Shown here: positions 19,901-28,982 of the stretch, piece after piece | Layout of the letters: each line of letters starts with the position of its first letter | Numbering within the stretch: position 1 is the stretch's first letter | Source of the DNA: Treponema sp. | Lineage (GTDB): Bacteria; Spirochaetota; Spirochaetia; Treponematales; Breznakiellaceae | Assembly (NCBI GenBank): GCA_009787695.1 | Contig: WQSW01000004.1 | Span: 34,494 to 88,663 of the forward strand | Length of the DNA: 54,170 nucleotides | Direction: 5' to 3' | Translations under genes and position numbers: made by a program | The notes under the pieces: model-generated | What the model saw: the letters and a program-made list of their open reading frames with translations, nothing else | Told to the model about the DNA's origin: nothing | Databases searched by the model: none

Positions 19901-20053
19901 GTAATGTTTAATTTTTACCGCATAAGTACCTCCTGTATTTGTTTTTATTTGATCATCAGAATTCATAATGACGAATAACGACATCGCGCAAATTCCAATG
20001 AGTATGCACAAAGCAGATTTTTTTCTTTCGAGCCAAGAAACCAAATATTTCAT
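16928..20053 (-). CDS. RND-family inner-membrane permease, second of pair
   Basis: 1041 residues, normal for an HAE-type RND pump. It has an N-terminal membrane helix (about 14-30), a large periplasmic loop and a cluster of helices around 340-510. A second periplasmic loop and a C-terminal helix cluster (about 865-1020) follow. The TM4 site keeps one Asp, D415 (GTAVDAVILCSE), and the TM10 site has N925 (TINAAVLCVD) where AcrB has Lys940. The periplasmic porter sequences are strongly divergent. The ATG overlaps the stop of the first RND gene by 4 bases (20050-20053), the classic arrangement for co-translated subunits, so a mixed trimer like MdtBC is plausible. A copy of the 17-base repeat lies inside (19113-19129). 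The substrate is unknown. Confidence 0.92.
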   Translation of the reverse strand: MKYLVSWLERKKSALCILIGICAMSLFVIMNSDDQIKTNTGGTYAVKIKHYGIDAAEMERSITIPMEDVFSSIPGVMSVLSSSENSLSVVVIRFKKGSSGSFLSLRKKSSNGNYEAVRDAAQRVYETLPSSVQRPEILSSNNSMVPVWSAAFTSEENDSAAQLLEKIVKPRLESLEGAGEVIVSGVGIKEIYLILDQEKLSLLGIDPSYVASVLAMNDSIYSGGSITHKNREIIISVDGRYDSLNTALIPLEDGKFIELSDFAVICEKEREPEIYSRLNGKKTAGIAVMGRHDADLRKLSAEIKKELSAQTEFARGSAQTHSLPLEFTVLSDLGAEETTAFNSVFNAALLGAIMVAIISFLLNSSNSTVNYSGFFCALAIPLICLISAAVLFIAGFSIDRLLLAGIGAGIGTAVDAVILCSEKLRKCSSYKEASAALSTLAGPLLAGAATTVAALLPLTAIDDNDAKIIASAVAVVTIVAFILSLSLLPPLLLWKYEKKKLKLKFTRFISKFKIRRIFNRTLAATIIYCVRHPIFILFIGFIISIAAIIVLSAKGADISNFGSEDSVYGQVEFDGGLLAEEVDRLLAVYSEQLLRNEEIINVETGARTGSGSLLISFDAKKTKAHHIRDLAKQIYIPGGFIFFHENTVKDRYWQIFIYGDEDQKCREIAEELAQLKHSSDHPLIKERVLNFKQGSKKLVLTPKRENFANAKINFSVATSNVRLGVYGPVAYKRINKQTKFANAETDVRIKTGSVKNTDVMRQSREGLLDLLIPFKNEDMSSSLRLNSLIETKEEREPSSIRRDNRRRYASITISTKPMDARHVKKEIYPLFSKIDLPQNYSIEFDPEAIKKSESLSASFLSLIMAVIFCYMIIASINESFTIPLLILSAIPPSLAIPAICLCISGSMYNSSIACAFIAVSGMTINAAVLCVDSIRTVIQAKNEKTVLSIYSALRRKLPALLATTATTVAGAIPFLFLTEGVNTLIRTLSLVSALGITSSFICSITIIPSLLFIFKNSLLPIRSENIPLVRNLNLNFGVKND
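19113..19129 (+). repeat. 17-base intragenic repeat, copy 2
   Basis: GCAAACTCTGTTTGTGC inside the second RND gene (periplasmic loop 1, antisense to the gene). A partial copy, GTTTGTGCAGAA, lies 27 bases earlier (19095-19106), matching 19122-19133. Confidence 0.7.
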
Positions 20054-23000
20054 TTAACACTCCCGCAAAGTATTTTCCATTTAAAATAACGAATTAATAT
20101 TGCCGGAATAACAAATAAACTGAGTAAAGTTGATACTGTTAGCCCGCCAAGCATCGCCGCCGCCATTGATTTTTGTGAGTTTCCCATCGGGCTTAAAATC
20201 AACGGTAATAAAGCAAAGATTGTTGTCGCCATCGTAATCAATATTGCTTGCAGACGTTCACAAGCTCCGCGCCAAACTGCAAATGCAGGACTAAGACCTG
20301 AGCGGATTTTTTGTTCGCATATTTCATAGAGAATAAGACTGTTATTCACAACAAGCCCGAAGAGCGCCGTCAATCCAAGAACAGCGCCGGAATCAATTTT
20401 TGAACCTGCTATTAAAAGCGCAGGACCTGCTCCTGCAAGAGAAAAAGGAATCGTCATCATAAGAATTACAGGAAGCAAAAAAGATTCAAATTGAGCGCCC
20501 ATTGTTATGTAAAGCAAAATTAAAATTAGAAAAATAAAAAGAAGCAATGAATTACGATATCGGCTAAAAACCGATTCATCTGCTTGCACTGCAATTTTTT
20601 TTATCGAAGAAGGAATTTCCTTTACTGAAACAATATCAGCATAAATAACATCCGTTCTGTCAAGACGCGCAAGAGCCGCTTCTGCTTCCATTCGCTCTAT
20701 TCTGCCAAGAGAACCTAAAAAAACTGTTTTACCTTGAGAAGTTCTTAAAGGTATTTGTTCAAGATAAGAAACCGAATGATTCATGTTATAAACAGAATCT
20801 TTCTTCCCCGTTACGCGCACATCAAGAGGTCTGCCTTCAATTTCAAGTCTTGCCGCAACAACACCTTCGTTAAGAATATGCAAAGTTTCGGCGATCTGAG
20901 CGGCAGAAATTGAAAGAAATGCCGACGCTTCCCTGTTCGGAAAAAACCTTAACTCCGGTCTTTGCCCGCGAGGTCTGAAATTCACGGAAATTGACTTTGA
21001 ATCAAACTCTTCTTTTGCAAATTCTGTCAATTCATTAAGTTCTTTTCTGTCTTTACCTTTGATAACAAAAGTGTTTGCCGAGGATAATCCCAATAAAACT
21101 TCCGTTTTATCTTTCGGAAAAAACACAGAATACTGTTCTGCTTCACAGTCCTGTCCTGCTCCAAAATACAAGCCGGAAATTTCATTTGATGATTTTTCTT
21201 GCTGTAATATTTTTTTAATTTCACCTAACGCTGTCTCCGCTTTAATACCTTTTTCGAGCACACATCGTAAAATTATTTCTTCTTTTTTGTAATCAATATC
21301 CGCTCTGCGCCCGACATCATTCTCTTCTGCGCCCGCTCTTCCATATACAGTTTTTACAGACGGCAGCCCTGAAAGAAGCAAGGAAATTTTATATGAAGTT
21401 TTTTCTATACTTTCTAACAGAGTTCCGGAGGGGAAAATAATAGAAACCAATATTTCATCAACATCATCCGGATTTATAAAAACAACCGGCAGTGTAATCA
21501 GTGTTAAGAAACCAACAACACTCAATAAAGCGGCAACGGCAAAAAGTTTCCCGGAACGGCGAAGAAGAAATGTCAGAAATTCAGAATACTTCTTAACAAG
21601 ACTGCCGTCTGTAAAAACAGATTGAATTTTTTTAACTATTTTAAAATTGATAAAACGCACACAAACGGAATTTGCAGAGTTCGGGCTTTTCTGCTGACTT
21701 AGCCTTAGACCTTCCCGATACAAGGACGGAAGACAAAATTGCGCATAAAACCATCCTGCAGCAACCGATGTTACAAGAGCAATTGCCAAATCGCCGAAAA
21801 GACTGCCTAATGCGCCCGGCAGCATAAGGATAGGAACAAAAACAAGAGCCGTTGTTAAAGTAGAAGCAGCACTCGATCCTGCAATAGAAAAAACTTTGTC
21901 CCCGATTTCATTTGGATCAATTTCGCATAACAGAATATTTTTATTTTTTTCAAAAGCACGGTAAAGCAAATCTAAAACAATTACGCTGATATCAGAAACA
22001 AGCCCTATTCCCAATGCAAGACCGCTGAGACTCATACTGTTAAGAGATTTCCCCGTAATAAAAAGTATGCAAATACCGGCCGCAATTGAAAAAGGAATTG
22101 ATAACGCTGCAAGAAGACTGTGTTTTAGACGGCGTATAAAAAGCAAAAGAACAACTACTGCCGCTCCTGCACCAAGAACCGCTGAAATAATCAAGCTTGT
22201 AATTCCGCTAATCAAAGACGGGCTTGAATCTGTTATAAGTTCAATTTGCGCATCACGGGAAAAAAGAGAGACAGCTTCATCTACAGTTTTTTTTATGTCA
22301 CGCGACAATCGCAGCGGATCAGCACCGGGTCTTCTGTAAACTTCCAGTGCTGTTGCCGCTTTCCCGTTGTAAACAAAAACGCTTTCACGCCTTGCAACGG
22401 ACGATTGTAAATCACCTGCATCTTCTACTTTTAAAGAGCCGTTTTTAACAGGAAGAATAATTTGAGATAGAGCGGTTTTTGAATCAGGTTTGCCGGAACC
22501 GATTACAACAAGCTCCGTATTTCCTTCGCGGGCATTTCCGGCGGGAATATCTGCTGTTTCCTGTGCAAGAATTCTTGAAAACTCAGAAGGTGTAATGCCA
22601 ATTGCAGCAAGACGCTGTACATCAAGAGATAACTTTTCTTCTATTATTTCTCCGCCTGCAATAATGACAGAACCAACCCCGTCTATTTTCCGCAACCGCG
22701 CAGTAATTTCGTATTCGGCAAGTTTACGCGAACTAACCGCAATCACTGCGTGCGCCTCATTATCCGAATCGCCTGATGTTACGGACGGTTTTTTTACACC
22801 TTCAGGAAGTCCCGGATAAACTGCGTCAACAGCTTCGCGCACAAGGATTGATGCAGAAATAATGTCAGTACCCCAACGAAAATCCAAACTTATAAAAGAG
22901 CGGTTGTCACGTGAAACGCTTCTCATTCTTTCTAGCCCTTTAATTGATGAAAGACCGTCTTCCAAAGGAATTGTCACCATACTTCTAATTTCTTCTGCAG

Positions 23001-23166
23001 TCATACCCGGATACTGCGTTTCTATTGTCACTCTTGGAATCGTTAATTCCGGAAGTCTATTAATCGGAATATTTATTAAAGAAAATATTGCTGCAATAAT
23101 TACCGCCGATATAATCATAATGACAGTTACATGACGGCTAACAAAAAAGTTTATTAATCCTTTCAT
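20050..23166 (-). CDS. RND-family inner-membrane permease, first of pair
   Basis: 1038 residues with the full HAE-RND pattern: N-terminal helix (VTVIMIISAVIIAAIFSL), the conserved periplasmic start (PRVTIETQYPGMTAEEI, ITIPLED-like TIPLEDGL) and two blocks of membrane helices. In TM4 the first proton-relay Asp is kept (D392, LVSDISVIVLD); the second is Ile. In TM10 N941/N942 (LVVNNSLILYE) replace the AcrB Lys-Asn pair, as in many RND pumps of other phyla. AGGA precedes the ATG at 23166, 7 bases after the upstream lipoprotein gene. It probably pairs with the next gene and with the adaptor and outer-membrane factor encoded upstream in the same unit. Confidence 0.94.
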   Translation of the reverse strand: MKGLINFFVSRHVTVIMIISAVIIAAIFSLINIPINRLPELTIPRVTIETQYPGMTAEEIRSMVTIPLEDGLSSIKGLERMRSVSRDNRSFISLDFRWGTDIISASILVREAVDAVYPGLPEGVKKPSVTSGDSDNEAHAVIAVSSRKLAEYEITARLRKIDGVGSVIIAGGEIIEEKLSLDVQRLAAIGITPSEFSRILAQETADIPAGNAREGNTELVVIGSGKPDSKTALSQIILPVKNGSLKVEDAGDLQSSVARRESVFVYNGKAATALEVYRRPGADPLRLSRDIKKTVDEAVSLFSRDAQIELITDSSPSLISGITSLIISAVLGAGAAVVVLLLFIRRLKHSLLAALSIPFSIAAGICILFITGKSLNSMSLSGLALGIGLVSDISVIVLDLLYRAFEKNKNILLCEIDPNEIGDKVFSIAGSSAASTLTTALVFVPILMLPGALGSLFGDLAIALVTSVAAGWFYAQFCLPSLYREGLRLSQQKSPNSANSVCVRFINFKIVKKIQSVFTDGSLVKKYSEFLTFLLRRSGKLFAVAALLSVVGFLTLITLPVVFINPDDVDEILVSIIFPSGTLLESIEKTSYKISLLLSGLPSVKTVYGRAGAEENDVGRRADIDYKKEEIILRCVLEKGIKAETALGEIKKILQQEKSSNEISGLYFGAGQDCEAEQYSVFFPKDKTEVLLGLSSANTFVIKGKDRKELNELTEFAKEEFDSKSISVNFRPRGQRPELRFFPNREASAFLSISAAQIAETLHILNEGVVAARLEIEGRPLDVRVTGKKDSVYNMNHSVSYLEQIPLRTSQGKTVFLGSLGRIERMEAEAALARLDRTDVIYADIVSVKEIPSSIKKIAVQADESVFSRYRNSLLLFIFLILILLYITMGAQFESFLLPVILMMTIPFSLAGAGPALLIAGSKIDSGAVLGLTALFGLVVNNSLILYEICEQKIRSGLSPAFAVWRGACERLQAILITMATTIFALLPLILSPMGNSQKSMAAAMLGGLTVSTLLSLFVIPAILIRYFKWKILCGSVK
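21657..21675 (-). repeat. 17-base intragenic repeat, copy 3
   Basis: On the minus strand this is GCAAATTCCGTTTGTGTGC, the repeat with one extra TG. It encodes ANSVCV in a linker between the two halves of the first RND permease. Confidence 0.65.
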
Positions 23167-23173
23167 GGCAATC

Positions 23174-24703
23174 CTACTTTACAAGTGATATAGTGAATGA
23201 GTTTTCATTTTTATTTCCCAAATTATCTTTAAGTCCGTTTGCAATTTGAAAATTTATCAATCCGTAATTTGTTGAGTTTGTCAGATTACCGATAATTTCT
23301 ACTCTGATACAATCTTCAAAACCATTTTCATGCTCAGTTATTTTAAAATTATCAATTTTAATCTGACGCGGCGAAAAAGTAATTACATTGTTGCTGGTAT
23401 CAGTACGAAAAAGTTCCATCACAGAAAATAAATCGACAGACGCACCTTCTGCAGCATAGAAATATAATTCGATCCATGTTTTAACACTTTCGCCTGACGG
23501 ATAATGTTCGTCGCTTATGGGAATAATTCCAAAAACTGTATCCAAAGGAAAAAAAATTGCATTAAAATTTGATTCATTGTTAGGTGACATTGGTATTCTA
23601 ATTCCGGCAAGTTCAGGAGGTTTTGAATATTTTCCGTTTGCAAATATTTTATAAATATATTCATCTTTAGTTTCATTTTCTGCACTGTCTTTTATTCCGG
23701 GTTTTATTCTTATTGTGAATCTGCTTCCATAAACAGGCTTATTGTCAAATTTAAAAACAAACTCATTTTTAAAACCGTTGGAATTTTCCATTACAAGACC
23801 GGGACCGTCTTCGATACTTATATAGTTTTTAACAGACAAACTATCCACAGGTTTTGAAAAAACAAGTAATAAGCGATCATCTTTTTCCCAATCATGATTT
23901 TCAATCGGAAATTCTGCATGAGTAATACCGGAAAATCCTTTGTCAGAAAATAAATCAATTAATTCGCCGCTTTTTAACAAGCGCTGAGCATATAACAAAT
24001 ACGGTATTTCCTGATCTGTCCCTATTGAAAAATTACTTGTAAAATCATTTCTAACATTCATTCCGTTGTTATCTGTCAATGAAGAATTTATCTTTATTTC
24101 GTAATATTTATTTTGCGTCCATGGTTCTGCAGGCGTAAAAACCGCTGTTCTGCCGCTATCTTCCAACAACCAAAAGCCGGCTGCAGGCGGGTTAAACGAA
24201 ACATTTTCATATAACGTCTTTAACGAAACAGGTAATGAAAACTCCAGCCTTACTTCGCTTCTTTGATTATCCAATTTTGCATACATTGACGGATAACAAG
24301 AAACTAAAACGGGACGCTCTGAATCAGCTCTTGTAGTAAATTTACAGTTAAACGCTTCATCTAGCGAAAGCCCTTCTGTATTTCTTGCATCTGATGTTAA
24401 ACTTATTATGTAGTCGGTATTTTTTTCTAACGGTAGAAAAGGCAAAAAAGAAATTTTCTTTCCTTCCCATAAAAATTTTCCTCTTATTCGGTTTCCGTCG
24501 CCTGTAAGCGAAAAATTCCGTTCTACGCTTGCTTTATGCGGATTATCAGAGAAAGTTAAAGATATAAAAATATTTTCAGGCTCAGAATGATAAGCCTCTG
24601 CCGGTGTCCATGAAACAATTTCAAATTGAGAAAATCTTAAAATATCGCAAGATGTAAACTCAATTAAACTTATTAAAAATAAAAAATATAAAACTAATTT
24701 CAT
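23174..24703 (-). CDS. Ig-like (SbsA/Big_5-type) lipoprotein, second of pair
   Basis: 509 residues with a lipoprotein signal (MKLVLYFLFLISLIEFTSC, Cys19). Several beta-sandwich units follow, with hallmarks of bacterial Ig-like Big_5/SbsA domains: opening strands such as IFISLTFSDNP, RLEFSLPVS and LLLVFSKPVD, and closing strands such as NTDYIISLTSDARNTEG and YYEIKINSSLTDNNGM, in which a Tyr-x-Ile/Leu strand is followed by a D-x-x-G/N turn. It sits between the adaptor and the pump, overlapping the previous Ig-like gene by 4 bases. I infer a periplasmic or surface structural partner of the RND apparatus; no enzymatic motif is visible. Confidence 0.82.
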   Translation of the reverse strand: MKLVLYFLFLISLIEFTSCDILRFSQFEIVSWTPAEAYHSEPENIFISLTFSDNPHKASVERNFSLTGDGNRIRGKFLWEGKKISFLPFLPLEKNTDYIISLTSDARNTEGLSLDEAFNCKFTTRADSERPVLVSCYPSMYAKLDNQRSEVRLEFSLPVSLKTLYENVSFNPPAAGFWLLEDSGRTAVFTPAEPWTQNKYYEIKINSSLTDNNGMNVRNDFTSNFSIGTDQEIPYLLYAQRLLKSGELIDLFSDKGFSGITHAEFPIENHDWEKDDRLLLVFSKPVDSLSVKNYISIEDGPGLVMENSNGFKNEFVFKFDNKPVYGSRFTIRIKPGIKDSAENETKDEYIYKIFANGKYSKPPELAGIRIPMSPNNESNFNAIFFPLDTVFGIIPISDEHYPSGESVKTWIELYFYAAEGASVDLFSVMELFRTDTSNNVITFSPRQIKIDNFKITEHENGFEDCIRVEIIGNLTNSTNYGLINFQIANGLKDNLGNKNENSFTISLVK

Positions 24704-26220
24704 TTAACTGCCTCCAGATAAAAAGTAATATCTTCTTTCATAAATATTCCTGACTCACAGTTAATTCCGTTTTTTCCTCCGGGAATAGTAACCACATAAT
24801 AATTTGAAATTTCTGTGCCGCTTTCTCCCGGCGACAATCCTTCCCACCTCATATAAAGACGATCATTTGAAATCCAATTAACATATTCAACAGCGATAGG
24901 CGGTAAAGTTTTCGGGAAAAACGGATTAATTGTAATTTTTAGCGGAACATTTTTCTTTTCATCATTATTAAACGGTAGAGAAAAATGAATAGACAGCGAT
25001 AAATTTCCTGTTGCCTGATCTACAGAAACCGGTATTGCATTTGTAATATCAAAATTATCAACTATTATATTTTCATTAAAAAGAACAGAGCAAACATTTA
25101 AAAAAGGAATATCGGGAACAAAAGTGATTCTGTAATCTGTACCGATTTTTATTCCTTCGCTATCCCTTGTATCACCGGATACAATTAATGTATACGAAAT
25201 TTCTGAATCAGGTGCTCTTGTAAATATATAAACAATACTGTTATTCGAAAGTAATTCTGTTCTTCCTGTAAGAGAAGGTTCAAAACGCAATGAGCGAATA
25301 ACATTTTCGCCCATAGTTTTGTTAAACGAAACTGCAATCCCCTGTCCTTGCTGTAAACCTGTTTCTATTTCAGAACCTGTCGGATACCAACTGCCGTCCG
25401 AAAATAAAACAGGATAAACATTTGTTACTTGTGGAAATGTTTTATCAAGGTCTGTTGTAAAATAACCGTTATAAGTTTTTACTAAAGGAATTCCGTTTTT
25501 ACTTTTAGCAGAATCTTTTAAACTCCATCTGTAAAAAAGATAAGGAGAAAGCGGTTTTTCTATAATTACTTTTAATATTTTATCGTCACCTAACCATTCA
25601 AAATTCTTGTTTCCAAATCCATCAAGTGTTAAAGCAGATTCAACTGAAAACCTTTCCATTGAATCAGAAAAATAAAACTCCATAATAACATCATTCGTAC
25701 CGATTGAATCGCCGTTAGAAGGACTGTGTTTCTCTAATAAAGGCGGATTATTTTTATTAATTGCATAGAAAGAAATAAAATGCTCAACTCGCATTTCCCT
25801 TCCGTCTGCAGAACGGATCGTTCCTGAAAAACTTAATGTATAGCGAATTCCAGCCGTCCATCCTGAAACAGGAACAAAATAAAGAGAATTACTTTTCCAA
25901 AACTTATCGCCTCTGACAGCTCCCAAATCAGAATTTATTTGCAAGCTCGCTTCGGTTTCATTTTTAAACATTGCTGTATCAAAATTTAAAATTACAGGAG
26001 TATACATATCCGGTAAAAAATAATCTTTTTCGTTAGATGCAGGAGCACCGGAAGGAGACGAAAACAACTTCAAATCATTGCTTATTTCTGCTGTTTCATT
26101 AAAAAAATCAATACTAATACCGATTGGTCTAAGATCGATAAATCCGCATGAGATAAATAAAATAGCGCATAACGCAAATAAATTTTGTGTTAATAAAAAA
26201 TTATTCCAAAATCGCAACAC
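24700..26220 (-). CDS. Ig-like (SbsA/Big_5-type) lipoprotein, first of pair
   Basis: 506 residues. The start appears to be GTG at 26220, because GGGAGG ends 6 bases before it; the frame has no better codon. This start lies inside the end of the adaptor gene (20-base overlap). The lipobox is FISC near residue 25. The body has repeated Big_5/SbsA-type strands (PVILNFDTAMF, IRYTLSFSGTIRSADGREM, DVIMEFYFSDSM, GIAVSFNKTM, YTLIVSGDTRDSEGI). It is paralogous in design to the following gene, so the operon encodes two similar Ig-like lipoproteins matched to two RND permeases. Function inferred only from context. Confidence 0.82.
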   Translation of the reverse strand: MLRFWNNFLLTQNLFALCAILFISCGFIDLRPIGISIDFFNETAEISNDLKLFSSPSGAPASNEKDYFLPDMYTPVILNFDTAMFKNETEASLQINSDLGAVRGDKFWKSNSLYFVPVSGWTAGIRYTLSFSGTIRSADGREMRVEHFISFYAINKNNPPLLEKHSPSNGDSIGTNDVIMEFYFSDSMERFSVESALTLDGFGNKNFEWLGDDKILKVIIEKPLSPYLFYRWSLKDSAKSKNGIPLVKTYNGYFTTDLDKTFPQVTNVYPVLFSDGSWYPTGSEIETGLQQGQGIAVSFNKTMGENVIRSLRFEPSLTGRTELLSNNSIVYIFTRAPDSEISYTLIVSGDTRDSEGIKIGTDYRITFVPDIPFLNVCSVLFNENIIVDNFDITNAIPVSVDQATGNLSLSIHFSLPFNNDEKKNVPLKITINPFFPKTLPPIAVEYVNWISNDRLYMRWEGLSPGESGTEISNYYVVTIPGGKNGINCESGIFMKEDITFYLEAVK

Positions 26221-27556
26221 TTGTTCCCTCCCTTAAATCTGTATTCGGACGCAGAACAATTACATCACCTTCTTTTAAACCTTCTTTTATTTCACGTTCA
26301 TCGCCGTTAGAAAACCCTAAAATAATTTTTCTTTCGGAAACTACACTTCCGTTTAAAATAAATACACTGCCGTCATTATTATTCAAATTAAAAATTGCAG
26401 ATTCGGGAATAAAAACCGCTTTTCGCAGAAGACCCATAGTCACTGTGATACGTGCAAACATTCCGGGTTTTAATTTGTCATATTCATCTCTATTTTGACT
26501 TCTATCGTTTAACAAAACCCGTACTAAAAAACTTAAACTTTGACTGTCCGCTTGCGGATAAATTAAATCAACAATTCCGTTTCTTGTATCGCCTGTTCCG
26601 TCAATTAATACAGATGCTTTCATTCCTTTTTCTATACGCAATGCATCTTTCTCGCGTATCGGAAAAATTGCGTATAACGATGTTGTATCAATAATACTGA
26701 TAATTTTATCTTGCTGACGGACTCGTTCTCCTTCTTCCAGATAACGCGCTCCAACAACACCGGAAGACGGGCTTCGTATTGTTAATTCGTCTAAAGCAAT
26801 ATTGATAGACTCTAATTCTTTTTCTGCCGCTTCCAGTCTTGCATAAGATGCTTCCAATTCCGCTCTTAAAGTCGCAGTTAAAAGCGTAATAAACGCTTCG
26901 TTCCTTTCAGTTTCGTCTAACGGAACTGATAATCCCGCTTTTTTAAGGTCTTGATCCCGATAGCCAATCCGTCTGATTTCCAATTCTCTTTCCATCAGCT
27001 GAATTTGCTCCCATTCCGTATCAATACTGAAACGGCCTGCGAGAATAGCTTCTGTGTGAACACCGCCTGCAAGAAAAAGTGTCTCCTGATTTTGATGCTT
27101 GCGGTTATTTTCTTCCCATTTTCTTTTTGCAAGAGACAATTCAATAAAAGCCTTATCAAGAGCGAGAAGCTGCGCCTCTGCCTGAAATATTCCTTCAAGC
27201 AATCTTGAGTTTGCTAAATTACAAGCTGCAAGTACCTGCGTATAATTATTTTTCGCTCTTTCAACTGCAATGTTAATCTGAGGATTTTCAAGCTGTATAA
27301 TAATATTTCCCTGATTAACAAAATCGCCTTCTCTAAAAAATAATTTGTTGATTACAGCTTCCTGCGAAGAAGTAATATCCACTTTACTTAAAAAAGACAA
27401 ACTGCCGAAACCGGATGCTTCATCTGGAATTTCTTTTTCATATACAGCCGCTGCTTTTACACTTTTTATTTCATTATTAAAATTCTCCGATCGCTTACCG
27501 CAAGAGAAAAACAATAAAACCGCCAGATTCAAAATTAAAAACTTTTTTAATATCAT
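26201..27556 (-). CDS. RND membrane-fusion (adaptor) lipoprotein
   Basis: 451 residues. The lipoprotein signal MILKKFLILNLAVLLFFSC (Cys19) anchors it to the inner membrane. A barrel-sandwich (lipoyl-like) hybrid half follows (VINKLFFREGDFVNQGNII, QLENP), then a long alpha-helical hairpin (about 115-250). The second lipoyl half (ELTIRSPSSGVVGARYLEEG), a beta-barrel (GMKASVLIDG) and a membrane-proximal domain complete the HlyD/AcrA-type architecture. The ATG shares one base with the stop of the outer-membrane factor gene upstream (27556). It should bridge the RND pair and the TolC-like protein encoded by the same unit. Confidence 0.93.
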   Translation of the reverse strand: MILKKFLILNLAVLLFFSCGKRSENFNNEIKSVKAAAVYEKEIPDEASGFGSLSFLSKVDITSSQEAVINKLFFREGDFVNQGNIIIQLENPQINIAVERAKNNYTQVLAACNLANSRLLEGIFQAEAQLLALDKAFIELSLAKRKWEENNRKHQNQETLFLAGGVHTEAILAGRFSIDTEWEQIQLMERELEIRRIGYRDQDLKKAGLSVPLDETERNEAFITLLTATLRAELEASYARLEAAEKELESINIALDELTIRSPSSGVVGARYLEEGERVRQQDKIISIIDTTSLYAIFPIREKDALRIEKGMKASVLIDGTGDTRNGIVDLIYPQADSQSLSFLVRVLLNDRSQNRDEYDKLKPGMFARITVTMGLLRKAVFIPESAIFNLNNNDGSVFILNGSVVSERKIILGFSNGDEREIKEGLKEGDVIVLRPNTDLREGTSVAILE

Positions 27557-28980
27557 TAATTCCTCCTTTGATGATTAAAAAATAAAGAGAGTTCTCCCGG
27601 TTTTAGATCGAGAAATTTTTCCAATTCACGTTCCGCTTCCAAAAGCGCGGTTGCCGTTTGAATTGCATTAATTTCTCTTTGGGTTTGCTCAATTAAAACT
27701 TCCATTAAATCTAATCTTGTAATTTGTCCTAGTTCTAACCTTGTTTCTTCAATGCGGCATCTTTCTTTCCCAAGAATTATTGATTCAAGAGCAAGTAACC
27801 GTTTTTGTTCGGCAAGATTGCATTTTTCTAAAGCGTTAGACGAAATCCTTCCAATCTGTTCTAAAGTTGTGTTATATTTTTCTTGTTCAAGAGCAAGAGC
27901 CAACCTTGCCTGTTCTGTCCCGTACCTTGAAACCGGATCGGGTAAAGGTGTAAAACTATTTTGCAGCATTGCTGTTCTGTCATACGGCGGCTCCCAGCTT
28001 GCCTGAACACCAAATCTGTTTTGAATCCATGGGCTGTTTATATCAATACTTATACCAACAGACCAGTTATATCGTGTTAGCGGATAACGCTGTCCGCTAA
28101 GCCCAAAGTTACCTGTTAAACGCAATGTAGGAATCCATGAATTAGAAGCATATTTTAATTCGGCTTTTCTTTTAGTTATCGAAAAACGCGCTTCTACAAG
28201 ATCGGGATTCTGCTCTTTGGCACGCTGTTCCAGCAATGCAAAATCTGCAATAGCAGAAAAATAACTTTTTTGCAAAATTGGGATAACAGACGGACGGTTA
28301 ATATCAACTTTTTCAGATAAAACAGGTAAAACATCAAGCCCTAGAATTTCTGCAAATTGCTTTTCCATTTCCGTTAAATCAAGCTCAAGTAAATAAATAT
28401 CCAGTTTTGCATCTAATAAATTAATTTCTGCATTTGCTAAATCAACAGGCAATGCAAGACCTAACTGCACTTCTTCTTTTAAAATGCTTTTTTGATCTTC
28501 TAAAATGTTTAATGCCAGCTTTTTAATTTCCAGTATCGCTCTTGATGAAAGCACATTGCGGTAGGCAGCAATCGCTGACTCTGAAATTTCTAAAGCCATT
28601 CTGTCTAACCTTGAAGAAGAAAGGTCTAACTCTAACTTTTCAAGTTTTCTTGACATGGAAGTCCTTCCTCCGTCAAAAACCAATTGTTCCAAACTAATCC
28701 CGTAATTTTTTACAAATGAATCTGCGCCAAGCTGCTGAAGCCTGTCATTTTCAGAAATTGAAATTCCTATTTTTGGAAAAAATTCGCGAATACCCCACCG
28801 CCATGCGCCTTCCATTAAAATTTGTGAAGAACGTGAATGTTTAAGATCAACAGATGCTGTAACAGCAAGTTCTGCCGCTTGTGCAAATGTCAATGTCTGA
28901 TTATTGTTTTCCTGATTAATTGCGTATAACGTACAGGAAACCATCATAAATAAATAAAAATAAAATAATTTGTTACGCAT
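27556..28980 (-). CDS. TolC-like outer-membrane efflux protein
   Basis: 474 residues from the ATG at 28980. I chose this start because GAGAGGTG lies just upstream and the protein then begins with a signal peptide (MRNKLFYFYLFMMVSCTLYA); an upstream in-frame start at 29109 would add a non-signal extension overlapping the TPR gene. Two OEP repeats are visible: long amphipathic helices (for example EISESAIAAYRNVLSSRAILE) and barrel strands (RLTGNFGLSG, VGISIDINSPW). The signal could be cut as a lipoprotein at VSC or after LYA. It forms the outer-membrane duct of the tripartite complex. Confidence 0.92.
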   Translation of the reverse strand: MRNKLFYFYLFMMVSCTLYAINQENNNQTLTFAQAAELAVTASVDLKHSRSSQILMEGAWRWGIREFFPKIGISISENDRLQQLGADSFVKNYGISLEQLVFDGGRTSMSRKLEKLELDLSSSRLDRMALEISESAIAAYRNVLSSRAILEIKKLALNILEDQKSILKEEVQLGLALPVDLANAEINLLDAKLDIYLLELDLTEMEKQFAEILGLDVLPVLSEKVDINRPSVIPILQKSYFSAIADFALLEQRAKEQNPDLVEARFSITKRKAELKYASNSWIPTLRLTGNFGLSGQRYPLTRYNWSVGISIDINSPWIQNRFGVQASWEPPYDRTAMLQNSFTPLPDPVSRYGTEQARLALALEQEKYNTTLEQIGRISSNALEKCNLAEQKRLLALESIILGKERCRIEETRLELGQITRLDLMEVLIEQTQREINAIQTATALLEAERELEKFLDLKPGELSLFFNHQRRN

Positions 28981-28982
28981 TT

